Positions 38,401 through 42,874 of a DNA stretch of 64,000 nucleotides are shown here, piece by piece. The position numbers were made by a program, and so were the translations under genes. The DNA comes from Micropterix aruncella (Eukaryota > Arthropoda > Insecta > Lepidoptera > Micropterigidae). The notes under the pieces were generated by a model that was given only the letters and a program-made list of their open reading frames with translations, was not told the origin of the DNA and did no database searches. The stretch spans positions 26,736,863 to 26,800,862 of the forward strand of contig OX155957.1 in NCBI GenBank assembly GCA_944548615.1, given 5' to 3'. How positions within the stretch are numbered: position 1 is the first letter of the stretch; each line of letters starts with the position of its first letter.

Positions 38401-38962
38401 CCGTCTAAATGTGAACAGCTCCAGTTCAGGCACTGGATTTTCCGTATGTTTAGACAGACCGTCGAAACAGATGATCCGTCATAGTGGGAACGGGCTCTTA
38501 AATTTAGTAAAGATGTTCAAAATTTACAGCAAATGATAGAACCCCTGTTTACACACCCTGGTGGCACTTTCTGGTGACACCCATCTGATATTTGGAACGA
38601 TTACCTTGGTATTTAAATGCAAATAGGCATACCCAGATTAGAAGCCCAATTCATTTTAAAAAATAGTTAATTTTATAAGAAATCCAAATACAAATTCTTT
38701 CCATCCATTTTACTCCACAAACGAAGAAGTCACTTACCTACATTTTAATTATTGTGATCTTTTTGTTAAACAGAAAGCACCTGACCGACGACTGATAACA
38801 GACTATGCAGTGGCGGCTAGCAACAACCAGTCGCGGATGCGTGCCGACCCATTCGAAGCCATGTTGCTGAATATGACCTATTCGCCGCGAGCGCCGAGGG
38901 AACGAGACAATTCAGGTGGAACAGGTCGCGAAGTGGCGACCGCCTCATGTCGTACCAGCTAG
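11280..38962 (+). CDS. adp: adipose/WDTC1 orthologue: WD40 + TPR protein, 11 coding exons
   Basis: Exons 11280-11470, 14188-14299, 17921-18132, 21893-22100, 27642-27789, 29866-30188, 32220-32347, 34784-35028, 36954-37110, 37853-38033 and 38774-38962 all have GT-AG borders and matching phases. They total 2094 bp, 697 residues plus TAG, close to the ~680-700 of WDTC1/adp. Order: N-terminal WD40 repeats (exons 1-4), further WD40 blade (exon 6), TPR (exons 7-8), the HCNTTTDIKEANF block (exon 9) and C-terminal WD40 (exon 10). Family knowledge: WDTC1 is a DDB1-CUL4 substrate receptor (DCAF) and adp limits fat storage in Drosophila. A WDxR-like RMYDRR is in exon 4. The 27.7-kb span is due to transposon-filled introns. 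The last exon has an alternative ending. Confidence 0.95.
11622..12187. repeat. Short dispersed direct repeat in adp intron 1
   Basis: The phrase AAATAAGCGAGATATAGGC recurs at about 11627 and 11765, and diverged near 12157. The phrase CACGCTGATTC or CACACTGATTC recurs near 11720 and 12145. Three diverged copies of a local duplication. Confidence 0.5.
12412..12791. mobile_element. hAT-type MITE with perfect 8-bp target duplication
   Basis: Ends CAGGGTCGGATTTAGAGG and, complemented, CAGGGCTGGATTTAGAGG. The octamer ATGGCGTA is at 12404-12411 and 12792-12799. Subterminal GGGGCTACAGCCCCGGGG and TTGCCCCAAGGC are typical of this hAT MITE style. A relative with the same design is at 55850-56590. Confidence 0.88.
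12800..13739. other. adp intron 1, AT-rich part
   Basis: GGTAGGTTAGGTTAG-like short repeats near 12895-12960. The frame at 13445-13642 is low-complexity intronic DNA. No gene seen. Confidence 0.5.
13745..14095 (-). pseudogene. LINE (Jockey/CR1-type) RT C-terminus with two stops, in adp intron 1
   Basis: The minus strand reads YRRRLQWLMTRERRDMRVLG, LFYRILEDAA, stop, RYLISEFNVRSAHRRPLRSE, stop, HGARLWNALPTHARTAPSLY and CFKRKLKEHF, ending at a natural stop. ARLWNxLPxxxRxAxSLxxFKRxLKxHF is the conserved end of many LINE ORF2 proteins. It is antisense to adp and inactive. Confidence 0.8.
14188..14299 (+). CDS. adp: adp coding exon 2 (residues 64-101)
   Basis: Acceptor TTTCAG, donor GTAAAG, phase 2 to 0. 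Reads TLASASDDLNVILWDPF, a complete WD strand set, and GHSGNIFSVK opening the next repeat. Confidence 0.95.
14317..14632. mobile_element. piggyBac-like MITE
   Basis: Right end is CTCCAAGGG followed by TTAA; the left end begins CCCGTTGAG after a decayed TCAA. The interior TCATATTTATTCAT and TTATCTAATTGTTTTAC is shared with the right half of the element ending at 26515. TTAA duplication and a CCC end fit piggyBac-type MITEs. Confidence 0.55.
14977..15952. mobile_element. TA-targeting DNA transposon (pogo/mariner superfamily suspected)
   Basis: Perfect 13-bp TIR CCGTAAACTGCCC/GGGCAGTTTACGG, flanked by TA on both sides (14975-14976, 15953-15954). The minus frame 15620-15336 contains KRSEAFWTWPEDEDRMLYKP, a W-P-E-rich C-terminal motif that I associate loosely with pogo/Tigger transposases. 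No catalytic DDE block seen. Confidence 0.6.
16165..17105 (-). mobile_element. RLE-type retrotransposon, copy 1 (3' end plus endonuclease fragment)
   Basis: Minus-strand copy. The tail is (ATTT)n at 16158-16174, then the 3' UTR with ACCGGCTGTGG and GGACAGCTGTCCTG, interrupted by a pogo MITE. After a deletion at a (TTA)n tract, frame 16952-16743 reads FPESLGCTALRSDITLYSLS and VELTALWDS, the restriction-like endonuclease core. Truncated at about 17105. Confidence 0.75.
16225..16559. mobile_element. pogo-type MITE, copy 1, nested in retrotransposon 3' UTR
   Basis: Ends CAGTAGAACTCCAATTATGC and, complemented, CAGTAGAACTCCAATTATCT. TA at 16223-16224 and 16560-16561. Removing it restores the GTAATACTATTATTACACTT found uninterrupted in other copies of the host element. 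Confidence 0.88.
17118..17780 (-). mobile_element. RLE-type retrotransposon, copy 2 (3' UTR only), split by pogo element
   Basis: GGGGCCATCGTAATATTATTA before the insert and TCTGGGGGGTGAGCAGTGGA after it match the 3' UTR of the copy at 22975-25880. It ends near the conserved CACCTTACCATCCATTCACT and the next ~60 bp. Confidence 0.75.
17139..17622 (-). mobile_element. pogo/Tigger-like element, copy 2, with transposase remnant
   Basis: TIR CAGTAGAACTCCAATTA and its inverse, TA at 17137-17138 and 17623-17624. From about 17548 the minus strand reads NILIVDNALTHPTEELLEKG, then FFPPNVTILLQPMDQSVI and KTMKRHFRR. VDNA and FPPNxTxLxQPMDQ are the catalytic-core blocks of pogo-class DDE transposases. 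Only about 85 codons remain, so it is inactive. Confidence 0.88.
17921..18132 (+). CDS. adp: adp coding exon 3 (residues 102-171 plus two bases)
   Basis: Acceptor TGTTTTAG, donor GTACGT. Reads FISDTLLATCAADFSVRVHD, then GRVKRIATTPDNP and WSAGEDGFV, which align with the WDTC1 second and third blades. Confidence 0.93.
18133..19630. other. adp intron 3, first part
   Basis: AT-rich. A stretch at about 18690-18850 (GGCGCTGGACCCACCT, ATCTAGAATATTCATG, TTTTGAATTTTGGAGTCTTC) recurs diverged at about 59815-59975, so it is a repeat. (ATTT)n at 19198-19216. No gene seen. Confidence 0.55.
19640..19935 (-). pseudogene. Jockey/CR1-type LINE RT C-terminal fragment in adp intron 3
   Basis: The minus strand reads FGSIIWNPYYKVHSEAIRVY, then in broken frame RSITHSLF and FFLTECGSLMFLHKLLNGGI with DSPDLLEHF. 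FGSxxWxPxxxxHxExIExVQ and LxxRRxxxxxxFLHKLLNG are typical of Jockey-clade ORF2. Broken by stops. Confidence 0.75.
20027..21420 (+). mobile_element. RLE-type retrotransposon, copy 3 (5'-truncated, plus strand)
   Basis: Frame 20061-20654 encodes LKSWLSLAKPADPSTLF, MSDVNLKKSLLRGDYD and PPPMHWKVMLYDWTPEML. After a 10-11-bp deletion near 20560 the endonuclease core follows in another frame at 20672-21028 (LGCTALRPDITLYSLS, IVELTVPWES). The 3' UTR carries GACAGCTGTCC and ends CAGCTCCGTTTGTATTTTAT. Frameshifted and dead. Confidence 0.85.
21421..21892. other. adp intron 3, last part
   Basis: AT-rich low-complexity DNA; the frames here are T- or A-run artefacts. Acceptor CTATACTTAG ends the intron. 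Confidence 0.5.
21893..22100 (+). CDS. adp: adp coding exon 4 (residues 172-241)
   Basis: Acceptor ACTTAG, donor GTATGT, phase 2 to 0. Begins QHDLRTPHTCNSDHPIVLVN and contains NHLGRYAEAKCVAINP, GANDFYVRMYDRRMI. The EAKC-NP-VRxYDxRMI series is diagnostic of WDTC1. RMYDRR resembles the WDxR motif used to bind DDB1. Confidence 0.95.
22281..22531. mobile_element. piggyBac-like MITE with TTAA duplication
   Basis: CCCCTCAAGCCCCGATTGGC at the left and, complemented, CCCTTCAGGCCTCGGCCCCT at the right. TTAA at 22277-22280 and 22532-22535. The left half is repeated at 25951. Confidence 0.75.
22536..22974. other. adp intron 4 spacer
   Basis: No gene or repeat recognised by eye. Confidence 0.4.
22975..25880 (-). 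mobile_element. RLE-type (R2/NeSL-like group) non-LTR retrotransposon, copy 4, most complete
   Basis: Five overlapping minus frames, broken by frameshifts, give one polyprotein. 25874-25434: RT N-terminus with KPSGSTPGPDG. 25456-24806: RT fingers/palm with FGRATVILIPK, ARPIALTD, GLFQGCCLSPTIFN. 24957-24331: SCLAFADDLTF, the RT catalytic motif. 24334-24062 and 24065-23142: C-X2-C-X8-H-X4-C (CPLC, H98, C103) and a PD-D/ExK-like endonuclease (RPD at 196-198, E213 in VELTVPWE). Zinc knuckle plus RLE after RT is the R2/R4/NeSL layout. The 3' UTR holds a poly-T (plus-strand) run at 23039. No N-terminal DNA-binding region remains. Sits in adp intron 4 in antisense. Confidence 0.88.
25951..26515. mobile_element. 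Chimeric piggyBac-like MITE
   Basis: The left ~85 bp (CCCCTAGAGCCCCGATTGGC onward) match the MITE at 22281. The right ~240 bp (TCATATTTATTCAT to CTCAAAGGG) match the MITE at 14317. Right flank TTAA at 26516-26519; left flank is TTAT. Confidence 0.6.
26520..27455. repeat. Direct duplication flanking a MITE in adp intron 4
   Basis: Blocks at about 26575-26810 and 27205-27430 are diverged direct copies sharing CATCTACAGTGCGCCGCCAT/CATCTATAGTGCGCCGCCAT and GTAGTAAAATCCT. The MITE at 26884-27193 lies between them. Confidence 0.65.
26884..27193. mobile_element. Palindromic MITE family G, copy 1
   Basis: Left TGGGCCTGATTGCGTTTCTT, right (complement) TGAGGCTCGATTGCATTTCT. Subterminal GTGAACTAAAACTGAAATTA and CATTCCGCTCTAG are inverted. 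Other copies are at 35328, 49819 (partial), 51322 and 52865. Confidence 0.75.
27642..27789 (+). CDS. adp: adp coding exon 5 (residues 242-290 plus one base)
   Basis: Acceptor CACCTACAG, donor GTAAGT. Reads LSQTAQQQLQREHNRDP, later NNIPRDCVQFFAPG. In-frame with exons 4 and 6; FFAPG-HL corresponds to the YYVAGHL block of WDTC1. The N-terminal half is low-complexity and less conserved. Confidence 0.9.
27893..28665 (-). mobile_element. RTE-type LINE fragment in adp intron 5
   Basis: The minus strand reads NGRPLNNIRYADDTILL (RT catalytic YADD), VRQYKYLGCIVNDQKDH, RCRLVRCYIFSVLLSGIETW, then KTRKLQYMGHIMRGNKYHFL with GRRR-type tail. KYLGxxxN and LxYxGHxxR are standard RTE ORF2 blocks. Several stops; the 3' end TTCTTCTTCTTAAAGGGCCA is complementary to a usual LINE 3' tail. 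Confidence 0.85.
28980..29207. mobile_element. Palindromic MITE, PIF/Harbinger-like, with TTA duplication
   Basis: Arms of about 85 bp: GACCGGCAATACACGTCAGA against (complement) GGCCAACAATACATGTCAGA, and internal CATTTGTTTGAACA / TGTTCAAACAAATG. TTA at 28977-28979 and 29208-29210. Confidence 0.75.
29211..29865. other. adp intron 5, last part
   Basis: AT-rich. Polypyrimidine tract and CTCGACAG acceptor at the end. No gene or repeat recognised. Confidence 0.45.
29866..30188 (+). CDS. adp: adp coding exon 6 (residues 291-398)
   Basis: Acceptor TCGACAG, donor GTGAGT. Reads TYLTFSADGNELLVNLGSEH and VYLFDINGHRRP (WD blade), then an N/G/S/K-rich linker (STNGYSGKNGASDKRKNG) and LPPDVKKIKEI leading into the TPR. 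Confidence 0.95.
30189..30884. other. adp intron 6, first part
   Basis: Includes a poly-C run at 30741-30750 and a short direct duplication of ATCTAGGCAGGCATGTTTT-like sequence around 30300-30350. No gene seen. Confidence 0.45.
30885..31310 (+). repeat. Interspersed repeat family X, copy 2 (diverged)
   Basis: Landmarks GGCGGTTTGTGCACTGTGTG, GTCAGACAATCGATTGTGCA, GCGGGGTAGTTGTTGACCTG and ACGGGCAAAGGGTCCGCGAT align with copies 3 and 5. The tail is missing. Confidence 0.65.
31345..31945 (+). repeat. Interspersed repeat family X, copy 3
   Basis: Full-length: CCATCCGGCGGCCTCCGCGC at the start, GCTCCTGGACGGTTTGCGCA, CGATAGATTTGGTAGACACC, AAGGACCGCGCAAGCGACCA, and tail GTGACGGGTTCGCCCGTTGT. It follows copy 2 head-to-tail. 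Confidence 0.75.
31955..32125 (+). repeat. Interspersed repeat family X, copy 4 (tail only)
   Basis: Begins CCCAGTGCCTCGGGGTAAGG and ends in GGTGATGGGTTTGCCCTG. The same CCCAGTGCCTCG start occurs inside the copy at 51865. Confidence 0.6.
32220..32347 (+). CDS. adp: adp coding exon 7 (residues 399-440 plus two bases)
   Basis: Acceptor TTTTACAG, donor GTGAGT. Reads ANAHMNRKNYIEALDLYNLA, ISKCPDCAILYSNRAAALMR: first TPR helix pair with the canonical A-Y-NRAAA pattern. Confidence 0.95.
32541..33365 (-). mobile_element. PIF/Harbinger element with GC-rich TIRs and transposase N-terminal relic
   Basis: ~48-bp TIRs, almost perfect: AGGATGATTCATGCTACACC then GGGCCGGGGCCGGGCCGGG. TTA at 32538-32540 and 33366-33368. 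The minus strand reads QLELAAIAIAFEDEV, RRWSVHPAWRKRQSEGEF, then DDESKFYGYFRMSKECFSIF and KIKRDLT. RRWxVxP and YFRMSxxxF are N-terminal blocks of Harbinger (DDE_Tnp_4) transposases. The catalytic domain is absent. Lies in adp intron 7. Confidence 0.88.
33116..33212 (+). mobile_element. LINE 3' tail with (TTCTA)n, nested in the Harbinger element
   Basis: TTTGTGCATAAATTGTC, then GCACAATAAAGTTATTC and (TATTC)n. The same block with the same kind of tail occurs at 54256-54360. AATAAA plus a simple repeat tail is typical of Jockey/CR1-like 3' ends. Confidence 0.6.
33369..33904. other. adp intron 7 spacer
   Basis: No gene or element recognised. Confidence 0.4.
33905..34520 (+). repeat. Interspersed repeat family X, copy 5
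   Basis: Full-length: CGACGGCCTCCACGTATGAA, GGCGCTCCTGGACGGTCTGC, CGATAGATTCGGTATACACC, GGACCGCGCAAGCGACCTCG, tail GGTGATGGGCTCGCCCGCTG. Sits in adp intron 7. Confidence 0.75.
34784..35028 (+). CDS. adp: adp coding exon 8 (residues 441-522 plus one base)
   Basis: Acceptor TTTTCAACAG, donor GTATGT. Reads IGDMYAAIRDCYIAVKLDPG, HVKSHFRIAKALMELQKPRE, then FPKQADSHAVNLLQKDV. TPR helices with the YxAxRDCxxAxxLxPxHxKxHFRxA pattern of WDTC1. Confidence 0.96.
35328..35628. mobile_element. Palindromic MITE family G, copy 2
   Basis: Left TGGGCTCGATTGCGTTTCTT, right complement TGGGCCCGATTGCGTTTCTT. Inner AGAGCGGAGTGTGAAATGAC and CATATTCCGCTCTAACGTAT are inverted. In adp intron 8. Confidence 0.85.
35629..36144. 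other. adp intron 8 spacer
   Basis: No gene recognised. Short AT-rich and GA-rich tracts. Confidence 0.4.
36145..36885. mobile_element. Tc1/mariner element made of two inverted 3' halves
   Basis: From about 36559 the plus strand reads NSPDLNPIENLWSICKN and WFHDDELKGSC, the C-terminal catalytic end (third acidic residue) of Tc1 transposases. The left half 36245-36480 carries the same C-terminal coding block on the minus strand. Outer ends AATTAATTGGAACAAGAGTA (left) and (complement) AATTAATTGAAACAAAGCGT match. So both ends are copies of one transposon end. Confidence 0.75.
36954..37110 (+). CDS. adp: adp coding exon 9 (residues 523-574 plus two bases)
   Basis: Acceptor CCCTTTCAG, donor GTAAGT. 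Reads DYTYRFLGHCNTTTDIKEAN, FLDPAGNFIAAG. The GHCNTTTDIKEANF block is a near-invariant WDTC1 signature. Confidence 0.97.
37447..37822 (-). repeat. Interspersed repeat family X, copy 6 (inverted)
   Basis: The complement reads CGATAGATTCGGTAAACACC and GTTAAGGCGTTGGCCTCTTA. Only the central part remains. In adp intron 9, opposite to the other copies. Confidence 0.72.
37853..38033 (+). CDS. adp: adp coding exon 10 (residues 575-635)
   Basis: Acceptor TTTGCAG, donor GTACAA. Reads SDDGAMYIWDRKSGCTVRVL, DHILNCIQPHPSTCLIATSG, IDPVVRLWSPVGEEDEQ: the C-terminal WD40 blades. Confidence 0.97.
38110..38500. repeat. Unclassified GC-richer block in adp intron 10
   Basis: Local composition differs from the intron. 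It looks like an old mobile element (possible ends CACTGAAACGG and complement GAGCCCGTTCCCACTATG), but the ends do not pair convincingly. Confidence 0.35.
38774..38962 (+). CDS. adp: adp coding exon 11, read-through ending
   Basis: Acceptor GTTAAACAG. Reads KAPDRRLITDYAVAASNNQS, RMRADPFEAMLLNMTYSPRA, then PRERDNSGGTGREVATASC and RTS-stop. RMRADPFEAMLLNM matches the WDTC1 C-terminus. The last 15 residues could be intronic: a TCAG-GTGGAA donor at 38916 would splice to 42843 in phase. Confidence 0.8.
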   Translation, partial: KAPDRRLITDYAVAASNNQSRMRADPFEAMLLNMTYSPRAPRERDNSGGTGREVATASCRTS

Positions 38963-39103
38963 GCACACATTCGCCGTGAGGGATATTATATACTTTTTAT
39001 AATATTTATTAAGTGTTCCTGCCCTCATATTTTTGTATATATGTATATGGGTTTATGTATAAAGTATATGCGTATATGTGTATATGCATATGTATATAAT
39101 GTA

Positions 39104-39328
39104 CACTCTGAGTTTTAATTAACCGGGACTCAAAGTGGGTTAATCAGTATCGGCAAATAAGCAACTTTTTAATAATAATTTGTTAGGATTTTTTTTTTGG
39201 AATTCGTTTTTTTAAGGTGGCTTAGAACAGTTTGGTTTTGCAAAGGCAAACTAACAAACATGCAGTACTTCACACATACCCACACACACACTCACACACA
39301 CACATACACACTCGCACACACACACTCG

Positions 39329-39403
<75 letters not shown>

Positions 39404-39798
39404 CGAAATTCAGCCTTCGCCTTGCTCCGCCAATAATCCATTTTAATAAGCGTTTGGTGGTATTGGTTTGCACAATGTAAATATTTAAAAAATATATTTT
39501 TTTAAAGTTTTTCTATGCACACACAAAGTTTTTCTATGTATGTGTTATGTGTTTATGAATTAAGAATTAGGCGCAAGCATATATGACAACTGATTTGGAT
39601 TGCAACCAAAACTAGACTTGGTATGGATAACATTTTTAATGTATGTGTGAATAATGGATTAATAATGTATTGAATAATCAGCTGTGTAAGTGTATTACAA
39701 TGTTTTCAAATTTTGAAAAAAAAATAAAAATTAAGTTGTTTGTATGCCGGTTGTGTATTACCCAATTCAAGGATGCCGGGTAATTAAAACTCATCCTG
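39104..39798. mobile_element. TA-flanked MITE family T, copy A, with internal (CA)n
   Basis: Left CTCTGAGTTTTAATTAACCG, right complement CAGGATGAGTTTTAATTACC. TA at 39102-39103 and 39799-39800. GCAAATAAGCAACTTTTT is shared with copies at 47409 and 49217. Longer than the ~300-380-bp relatives because of the inserted CA tract and flanks. Confidence 0.7.
39279..39402. repeat. (CA)n microsatellite
   Basis: Interrupted CA/TA/CG dinucleotides to about 39338, then a pure CA run of about 64 bases. The H-T-H and C-V-C frames across it are artefacts. Confidence 0.95.
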
Positions 39799-39951
39799 TA
39801 TATATGTATACATATTTTATATATACTGTTTTTTTTTGTTTATAAAAATTTAAGTGTTGAGGTCTATTTTTAGCTAGATGCCTGTTTTGTGTCTTTTTTC
39901 ATTGTGTTTTCAGTTAAAGTCATGGCGTAACGTAGATTTCAGTTGAATAAA
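39723..39951 (+). promoter_or_regulatory. Candidate poly(A) signals downstream of adp
   Basis: AATAAA at 39723-39728 and 39946-39951. These could end the adp 3' UTR if the read-through ending at 38962 is used. The first is inside a MITE. Not provable here. Confidence 0.3.
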
Positions 39952-40380
39952 TACATTCTTTAGTATAAAATACAATCCACTTAAAACTTTCCTTTCCAAA
40001 ACAAGGTTTAGCTTTCACTTTCTGCTTACATTCACCTTTGGTGCTAGTAAATTAGTTACTGATTACTTTCACGATGAGACTCCTGTAAGTATTTAAATGG
40101 AATATATAGTTTTCAAGAATAGAGAAGGCCATTTAGGGCCCTTTATTCATGTTTAATGTTTACATATATTATTACGTCTTTGTATTTTTATCGTTGTTTA
40201 GTTGTTTGAATTACATCCTAATTACTTTTCCGAGCTGTGATACCTGTTCATTATTAGACTATACGGAGGCTCACCAACCCAACACTGCGATTAAAACTAA
40301 ATTATTCAAAAAGTCATTTTGTCATCAACTGTACTTAGACTAGTGGTTTTCAACTATTTATTCAAGACGGCATACTTTTA

Positions 40381-40773
40381 GGCTCGGCGCAAACTTACCA
40401 CCGGCCACAGCCAGCGGTGTGTTGCGCGCCACCACTGCTGTCGCGCGACGGCCACCGCTATTTGCTGACCGTGACAAGTAGTCTGTGGTTGCCTCAATTT
40501 ATAACCCTCTCTCTGCCGTGCAGTCTCACTATGGGCATCGAGACTGGAGAAATGAGATGAGAATAGTTGAGACGTGACAATTTGAGACGCGAGAGAGAAG
40601 GCGGAGCGATGCGGCTCTGACGAGTGTCCGCGTTTTGTGTGGCCCGAGTCGCAAGTCACGGACACTGCTGTAGCAAGTGGCGGCCAGCCCCTACAAAATG
40701 TATGAAAAAGCGTGTCATTTGCTTGTCGCTTGCCAAAAGTGACTGTGGCCGGTGGCTCGTTGCTCGTCGAGCC
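40381..40773. mobile_element. PIF/Harbinger-like MITE nested in hAT
   Basis: Left GGCTCGGCGCAAACTTACCA, then CCGGCCACAG; right complement GGCTCGACGAGCAACGAGCC, then ACCGGCCACAG. TTA at 40378-40380 and 40774-40776. Confidence 0.75.
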
Positions 40774-40989
40774 TTAGTCGAAGCGAGTCACTCCGGCACA
40801 TTGCCGGATTTTTAAAAACTAAATATAAACAATTTTCAATCGTCGCAAAACCATAAAATCATCTCGCCAAAAGCTAATGTATATTTTTTTATAGTAAACA
40901 AATGTTTGTAATATATTCGAAACGTATCAGAAAAGTATAAAAATGTTTAATTATGAACAGCCTTACAGACACCGTTTTCGAGCTACATC

Positions 40990-42080
40990 TCGCCTTGCAT
41001 AATGGAACGTAGAAATATTGCCATTATAAATGTTTTTTTTTTTTTTTTCACAAAATTAATTTATTGACAAAACCTTTCATTTCATCAGATGTAAGTATAT
41101 TCTAATTTCGTTTCGAGATACTTGTATTTATTTTATTAAGACACTCATCCGTCACGAAATCCAACTTTGTGCACCAAAATTAATTGCTGTGTAAGTCCAC
41201 AAAAAAAGCCTTGCAAACCTAATGCTCAAAAAAATATGTTTAGAACAATTCGTCAACCACTGGAACAACTCGCCAGGGTTGAATCATTCCAAAACGCTAA
41301 TCAAGGCTTACGACAGTAAGATTGCCCGTGAGGCATTATCGCTAAATAGAAACAATCTACGCATACTGGTGAGGGTGCTCACGGGGCATTGTGACCTGAA
41401 CAAACACATGTGCAACCTCAAGCTCCGGGACACGAAAACGTGCAGGTTCTGTCAAGGGGCAGAGGAAACTCCCTTGCACCTCATGTGCGAGTGTGGCCCG
41501 CTGATGCGTAAAAGATACACCCACTTGGGTGGGCATTACCTCCAACCTGAGGAGGTAAAACAATCTGGCGCCAAAAGCCTGTTGAGGTTTTTAAATGACA
41601 TGAGGCTTAGCGCAGAACTATAGTAGGTGGTGAACACAATAGATCAGCAATAGTCGCAGTGTTACAAGGCTCATAAAGACCTTAGAAAAGCCCCGCACAA
41701 CAAATAATTAAAAAAAAAAGTCCACAAATGTAAAAGTTGCATTTCCTTACCTTATAAAGAATAACTCAAAAACTTGGTGGCACAACAAGGGATACTCGCG
41801 GTATGAACATGGAAATGTTGCCATTATATTTTTTTCCTTTTTACAATTAATTTATCAACAAAACCTTTTATTTCATTAGATTATGTCAGCATATTGTCAT
41901 TTCTTTTCGACATATTTTCATTTAATTTATTAAGACAAATCCGTCAGAAAAGCCAACTTTTTGCACCAAGTTTCATTGCTGAATAAGTTTACAAATGTAA
42001 AAGTTGTTTTTCCTTACCTGATAAAGAATAACTCAAAAATCTGGCGGCACACCAGGAGAATACTCGCGGCACACCATTGT
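40990..42080. repeat. Internal tandem duplication in the hAT element
   Basis: 40990-41203 plus 41718-41800 align with 41800-42075: both have ATTGCCATTATA, ACAAAACCTTT, TTATTAAGACA, GCACCAA, AATGTAAAAGTTG and AAAGAATAACTCAAAAA. The LINE insertion splits the first copy. Confidence 0.75.
41204..41717 (+). mobile_element. 5'-truncated I-like LINE, copy 1, with 11-bp target duplication
   Basis: Frame 41222-41623 reads CLEQFVNHWNNSPGLNHSK, NNLRILVRVLTGHCDLNKHM, then CRFCQGAEETPLHLMCEC (C-X2-C-X8-H-X4-C zinc knuckle) and ends at a TAG. It is followed by ~90 bp of 3' UTR and a poly-A. AAGTCCACAAA flanks it (41193-41203 and 41718-41728). Intact ORF end, so fairly recent. The same family is at 60030-61720. 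Confidence 0.85.
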
Positions 42081-42149
42081 CCTGCGAGACACTGGTTGAA
42101 AACCACTGACTTAGACAGTCATCAATACAAACGAGCGTGAAGTCCGTAC

Positions 42150-42795
42150 TAAATCTATGTCAATATAGCGATATCCGAGGTTGTTTTCACTGTTACGTGA
42201 TCACCGAGGGGAAGGGGGGGAGGGGGGGTTGGAGCTAAGGCTTTCGCTTGATTATGTCAGGGGGGGGCCGTCCTGATTACATAATCAACTGTGGTCACTG
42301 CATCGCAATTTTTTGTTCTAAACCTGCACATTAAATGTGCATTTTTAAATGCATTCTTAAATATTTTTTCTCTTTAATACCGTCCTTAAAGCCACTGCGG
42401 TCTGAAGATAGGGATCTGTAAAATAAACCAAAGAGTTTGAGATTTTGTAATTACTTTGAATTAATAAAGTATACATACATTAAAAGAAATATGCATACAT
42501 TTAGAAAAATATTACTGTAATACTGTGTGATTTCTCAATAAAGAATTGAATCGAATTGAATATATTTAAAAGTATATGTCTAAAACGTTTTTCCACTTAC
42601 CGTCTTCAAACACTTTACAAATGATGGGTTCAAGGTTTGTCACATTTTCCGCAAATTCGGTTGATTACGTAATCTTAAGGGGGGAAGGGGGGTCAGGCTA
42701 CTGATTACGTCTGTTGACATGGGGGAGGGGGGAGGTCGAAAATCTCAAAAGTGATTACGTGATTACGTAATATGTGGACAGCCCTCAATTTCTCG
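42150..42795. mobile_element. MITE-like element with TTACGTAATC ends, interrupted by a LINE 3' tail
   Basis: Right end complement AGGGCTGTCCACATATTACG and CCTCCCCCCTCCCCC; left part has TTACGTGATCACCGAGG and G-rich tracts in mirrored order. From about 42380 to 42565 a different sequence ends in CAATAAAGAATTGAATCGA, a LINE-like tail. Confidence 0.5.
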
Positions 42796-42842
42796 TGATT
42801 TCCTTTCTCCGTTGCTAAATTAAATTTGTTTTTATTTTACAG

Positions 42843-42874
42843 ATTCGGATGAGAGGTTTAATCCACCAAATTAG
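42843..42874 (+). CDS. adp: Possible alternative last coding exon of adp
   Basis: A strong acceptor (TTTGTTTTTATTTTACAG) precedes ATTCGGATGAGAGG. Joined to 38915 the codon becomes GAT and the end reads ERDNS-DSDERFNPPN then TAG. The acidic S-D-E tail resembles the acidic C-terminus of WDTC1. Protein would be 692 residues. The donor TCAG-GTGGAA is only moderate, and the intron (38916-42842) would hold the hAT stack and CA repeat. RNA evidence would decide. Confidence 0.4.

Larger units (their letters stand above)
40341..42108. mobile_element. hAT-type transposon with perfect 8-bp target duplication, host of two further insertions
   Basis: Left TAGTGGTTTTCAACTATTTA, right complement CAGTGGTTTTCAACCAGTGT. 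ACTTAGAC at 40333-40340 and 42109-42116. Inside are a Harbinger-like MITE (40381-40773), an internal ~270-bp tandem duplication, and an I-like LINE insertion (41204-41717). No hAT transposase seen. Confidence 0.88.

Noticed and set aside
39197..39480. H-T-H-T-rich and C-V-C-V-rich reading frames
   Set aside because: They are translations of a (CA)n microsatellite.
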